Shown here: one piece after another, positions 60,283-64,000 of the stretch
Position numbering within the stretch: position 1 is the first letter of the stretch
Layout: every line of letters starts with the position of its first letter
Assembly (NCBI GenBank): GCA_002794735.1
Contig: NBAZ01000004.1
Coordinates: 1,488,001-1,552,000 of the forward strand
DNA: 64,000 nt
Origin: Pyrrhoderma lamaoense
Taxonomy: Eukaryota; Basidiomycota; Agaricomycetes; Hymenochaetales; Hymenochaetaceae
Direction: 5' to 3'
Program-made: the position numbers and the translations under genes
The notes under the pieces: model-generated
What the model was told of the DNA's origin: nothing
Seen by the model: the letters and a program-made list of their open reading frames with translations, nothing else
Databases searched by the model: none

Positions 60283-63200
60283 ATGAACTATCTGCGCGGT
60301 GCCATAAGTGCTGCTTCCCAATACTACAGGGATATCAACCCGTCTACACTTACCGGCGCAATAGATGTCATCGTCGTCCGGCGTTCTGGTGTCGGTGAAA
60401 ATGGTGCTGATGAACTCGCATGCAGTCCGTTCCATGTACGCTTTGGGAAGTGGCAGGTACTACGTCCTGTGGACAAGAAGGTGACAGTGTGTGTTAATGG
60501 CCAGGAAATTCCGTTTAGCATGAAAATAGGGGATGCTGGGGAGGCTTTCTTCGTTTTTGAGACTAACGACGACGTTCCTGAAGACTTAATCACCAGTCCA
60601 ATCATCTCCGCAATGAAATTAGGGCACTCCAGCGGAGACATGCAATCTGATTTATCTGGAACGAAGACGGAAGGAGGCAGGGATGATTACAAGACGGAGC
60701 CAGACTTCTTTAATTTGGATTCACCAAACATCAGTAAGACTGACCTTCAGAATCCTCCTACTTCTGAAAGGCCTCAAGGCGCCCAGGTGCATTTTCCAGA
60801 AACTGAATCCACTACTACTAGTACTTCTGAGGACTCAGGATCTCTTGGGCTCTCTGGAATTCTTGACCGCTCAACTGGTCTGGGAAAGGCTGTTGTTAAA
60901 GCAGTAATTGAAACGGAACGAGACAAACGACATAGAATACAAGACAAGGCATCTGCTGCACATAATGCTGCTATGCGTACCTATGGACGTTTACAAGGGA
61001 ATGAAGAAAAGGGAGATGAGGCCTTACCTCGCATGAGGAAAGGTGAAGGTGACCCACCAAAAATAGTATACTCACATGGTAAGTGTTCTATTTATGGAAG
61101 ATGTGTTCAATGTTATTATAACGTTTGGGTTTACATTTACTCAAGATATGGTCTATGATCCTGCTGGGTATCATGCAAAAGACGCATCCACTGATTCCAC
61201 CATGACGGGAACGAGCAGGAGGACATCTAGGAGTACCCTACGCGAAGATGTAGACGACTAGTAAGTGGAATAACCATCGTGCTTTCTTCTCAAATTGACG
61301 TGAAGATAGTGATTCCTATGAGGGTCCATCAACTCCGAGGTCCGGTGACCTATCAGTCGAGCATACACCGTCTCGGACACCTGACACATCTCGTCTGTAT
61401 CTTTAGTAGCTTTATTCTAATGTGTTATGTTTATTAATTAATTTGAAATAGGATCTCCAAGCCCGGACTATCGATACGACAGGCTAACAAAGTTTCCTAA
61501 GTAAGTAGTATCTCTTTTGTAGAGCTGAAATGTGTTGAACCGTTATCTCAGACACGTTTCGAACCCCACTATCCGTGCTTCCTCCGAGTCACCTGAAGCA
61601 GATGTACCTCCAGAGGGTTCTACAACTATGTACTCCTGGGAGTGGGGTGCTTTCCCTACTCCATCACCTATGCAGGCAGCATTTCCTCCTCGGGAACAGA
61701 TTGAAACCCATCGAAGCGTCAGTGTTCCTCCGTTTATTGAGACAGACGCCGATAATACCCATCGTCCACCATCTTCTCGCTCGAAAACCGAAAGTGCACT
61801 ACCTTCACCCCCAGCTTCACCTATAACTCCAGGTTCAAGTGCTGAAAGACATTTCTTTGCTGAGGGTATAGAATTGAGTGCAGATGAGAACAATGGCAGA
61901 CGTTTTCTTGTTGTCATCGGACGACGAACATATGACTTTGAATTAAGTATCAGTGAAGAGTTGGCTCGAGAAGGGCCGACGGGTGATGAGTTCCTTGACA
62001 GGCGACGCTTTCAAGAAGGCCAAGTCTCATTCAGAAGATTTATGAAATTCCCCGCTGTTGTCAAAGACAGTAACTTGGTCATAAGATGGAATGACAAATA
62101 TATCACTCGCCGAGACGGTTCCCCACTTATGGATGCACTTGTCAAGTGGCGCGAGAGAGCTCTGGCAAGACCAGCAAACGCTCGAGCACTTGAAGAAGAG
62201 GAACCTCTTTCATCTGAAGATGAGAGACCGCCCGAAAAGAAGGAACAACCCAAAAAGACATCCTCCTCATGGGTAAGGTGGTGGCGTTCAAGTCGAACAG
62301 ATACTACTCCAACAAAGCCAGTCCCAGAAAAGCAAAGTACACCGAGGGAGAGAAGCTGGGATAGAGATTTAGAACGTGAAGCTGCAAATGATCGATTCGC
62401 ATCTGCGCCTGCTAGTGCACATAGTGACTCAGGTCCGGTACCCTTCCCATCTGTATCTATCTCGACGTCGTCAAGTTTGTCAAGTGACCGAACCGTTTCA
62501 AGTGGGAAACAGTATGCAAAGACACTGCGGCTCACCTCAGATCAGCTTGTGAGTATACGATTATACGCAATTTGTCTTTTTTAAAATAAAGTTTGTCCCG
62601 TAGAAACAATTGAATTTGAAATCAGGGAAAAATTCCATTACATTTTCTCTTTCGGATTCAGGTGAGACTGCTTGCACTGCAAGCATATTTTTGTGGGAGT
62701 CAACAGATAGCGTCGTTGTCTCTGACATCGATGGAACGATTACGAAGTCAGTGCTTAACTCAGTAACCCTTCATCCAACTTGTATCTTATTTTTTGTAAT
62801 TACTAGGTCTGATGCTCTAGGACATATATACACAATGATCGGACGAGATTGGACTCATATCGGTGTTGCAAAACTATATACCGATATATGTAGAAATGGG
62901 TACCGTATAATGTACTTAACTTCTCGTGCCATTGGTCAAGCAGATTCAACGAGGTATTATTTGAAAGGCATAAACCAAAATAATTACCAACTTCCTGAGG
63001 GCCCTGTAATAATGAGTCCGGATCGATTAATGGCGTCTTTCCACAGAGAAGTAATTCTTCGGAAGCCAGAGGTATTTAAAATGGCTTGCCTTCGTGATAT
63101 TCAACGACTCTTTGGAGAAGGGACCAACCCGTTCTACGCTGGTTTCGGAAACCGTATCACTGATGCATTATCATACCGAAGTGTCAACATTCCTAGTCAA

Positions 63201-63877
63201 CGAATCTTCACTATAGACTCCTCTGGGGAAGTAAAGATGGAGCTTCTTGAAGTTGCTGGGTATAAATCATCTTATATTCATCTCACAGACTTGGTAGACC
63301 AGATGTTCCCTCCGATTCATCAGAAAAGCGATCCGGAGTTCTCGGACATAAACTATTGGAGGACTCCTATTCAGGAATATGAACTTCCAGATCTTTCTCC
63401 ACCATCACCGGCGTTAAGTGCACGCTCTGATACTACTTCAGCGTCGACATTCCAGCGCCTGAGAAACTTTAGCTTGAGAGGAGGAGCGCGACCGCCTCCT
63501 TACACGGCTCCTGAACCAGCCAATAATAACAATAATAACAGCTCAGGATTTGACAGACTCGTCACTCGGCAGACGAAGAGTACAGAATCATTTACTGGTG
63601 GGACTGGGCTCTTTGAAAGAGAGACGAGTCCAGAAAGAAAGGCGAGGCATCGACTTAGTATGGAAAGTATTCCTGGTTCTCTTTCGGGCTCTCAGGTTGA
63701 CTTTGAAGACTTCGACGAAGAGGAAGAGAACGAAATTGAAGGGGAAAACGATGACAGTGAGAACGAGGAGGTGGATGAGTATGACACTGATCGAGCTGAT
63801 CCAGAGGAAGCGGCCGAGGAGGAGTTTGATGACGATCTTCTTGCCACTGGGAGATGGAAAGCGTCCCATTCTTGTAG
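60283..63877 (+). CDS. PAH1: Lipin, Mg2+-dependent phosphatidate phosphatase (one apparent frameshift at the C-terminus)
   Basis: The N-LIP domain starts MNYLRGAISAASQYYRDINP, with LTGAIDVIVVRR and SPFHVRFGKWQVLRP, followed by a long regulated linker. The catalytic HAD/C-LIP domain includes KSGKNSITFSLSDSGE, the nucleophile motif VVVSDIDGTITKSDALGHI (DxDxT), YRIMYLTSRAIGQADSTRYY and KPEVFKMACLRDIQRLF. The tail is acidic (DFEDFDEEEENEIEGENDDS). Pah1 converts phosphatidate to diacylglycerol at the nuclear/ER membrane and balances phospholipid against triacylglycerol synthesis. At GGG 63849-63851 one missing G derails the last residues; with it the protein ends LATGEMESVPFL at TAG 63875-63877, the family's acidic-hydrophobic C-terminus. 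Without it the frame stops at 63881. Introns lie near 61080-61145, 61261-61309, 62548-62604 and 62750-62808. Confidence 0.95.
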
Positions 63878-63881
63878 ATGA

Positions 63882-64000
63882 TAGCATGCATACTTTATTA
63901 TCCACTTTCTGACTTTTTCTTTTCTCTTTTCTTACAGCTTTTATTTTTTTGTTCATGCTTTCGACGTTGTATAGCTTTTCACTGCATTGAGTAAATACGT
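63882..64000. other. 3' flank of PAH1
   Basis: 119 T-rich bases after the PAH1 stop, consistent with a 3' UTR. The window ends here. Confidence 0.5.

Overview
The window looks like nuclear DNA of a basidiomycete fungus, most likely a tremellomycete-type yeast (Cryptococcus/Kwoniella/Tremella relatives). Almost every gene is cut by several short introns of about 45-75 bases with GT...AG ends. The proteins are typical eukaryotic housekeeping factors, several of which (CTNNBL1, RBM42) are missing from budding yeasts. No transposon, rRNA, tRNA or CRISPR array was recognised. The genus is an inference from gene style; no marker in the window fixes it.

Layout. 0-3.4 kb: one minus-strand gene for a multi-pass membrane protein with a long cytosolic tail, possibly a diverged MHYT-type signalling protein. 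4.3-12.4 kb: a compact housekeeping block with TCTP (-), UTP15 (+), CTNNBL1 (-), RBM42 (+) and RPL5 (-). 13.2-18.5 kb: a secreted rhamnogalacturonan acetylesterase-like SGNH hydrolase (-), a BTB/POZ protein (-) and a small two-CxxC protein resembling Snm1/Rpp21 (+). 18.5-29.7 kb: an 11 kb gene-poor, low-complexity stretch holding a single gene (-) for a disordered Ser/Thr/Arg-rich protein. 29.7-39.9 kb: RNR2 (-), VMA21 (-), ALG8 (+), DRG1/RBG1 (-) and a KCH1/PRM6-type potassium channel (+). 40.4-51.2 kb: a Cys-containing disordered protein (-), NCS1 (+), a WIPI3/HSV2-type PROPPIN (+), ATE1 (+) and an MFS sugar transporter (-). 51.8-63.9 kb: IMP2 (-), a REEP/Yop1-like ER-shaping protein (-), a C2H2 zinc-finger protein (-), an F-box protein (+) and the lipin PAH1 (+).

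Genes are mostly arranged as divergent pairs sharing 220-620 base promoters: TCTP/UTP15, CTNNBL1/RBM42, BTB/Snm1-like, VMA21/ALG8, DRG1/KCH1, Cys-rich/NCS1 and zinc finger/F-box. Functional themes are ribosome production and translation (UTP15, RPL5, TCTP, DRG1), splicing (CTNNBL1, RBM42), the ER (VMA21, ALG8, REEP, PAH1), protein turnover (ATE1, F-box, BTB) and calcium/potassium/phosphoinositide signalling (NCS1, KCH1, PROPPIN). There is no sign of a gene cluster for one pathway.

The strongest unexpected signal is that at least six conserved genes (UTP15, NCS1, the PROPPIN, ATE1, REEP, PAH1) carry one or more apparent single-base deletions at short homopolymers, and RNR2 carries a further frame break not tied to a homopolymer. 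The conserved protein continues in another frame after each break. The uniform direction and setting point to homopolymer undercalling in the assembly rather than to pseudogenes. Two other features stand out: a cluster of ACGCGT (MCB-type) boxes at the 5' end of RNR2, and the 11 kb low-complexity region with six C or G runs of ten or more bases.
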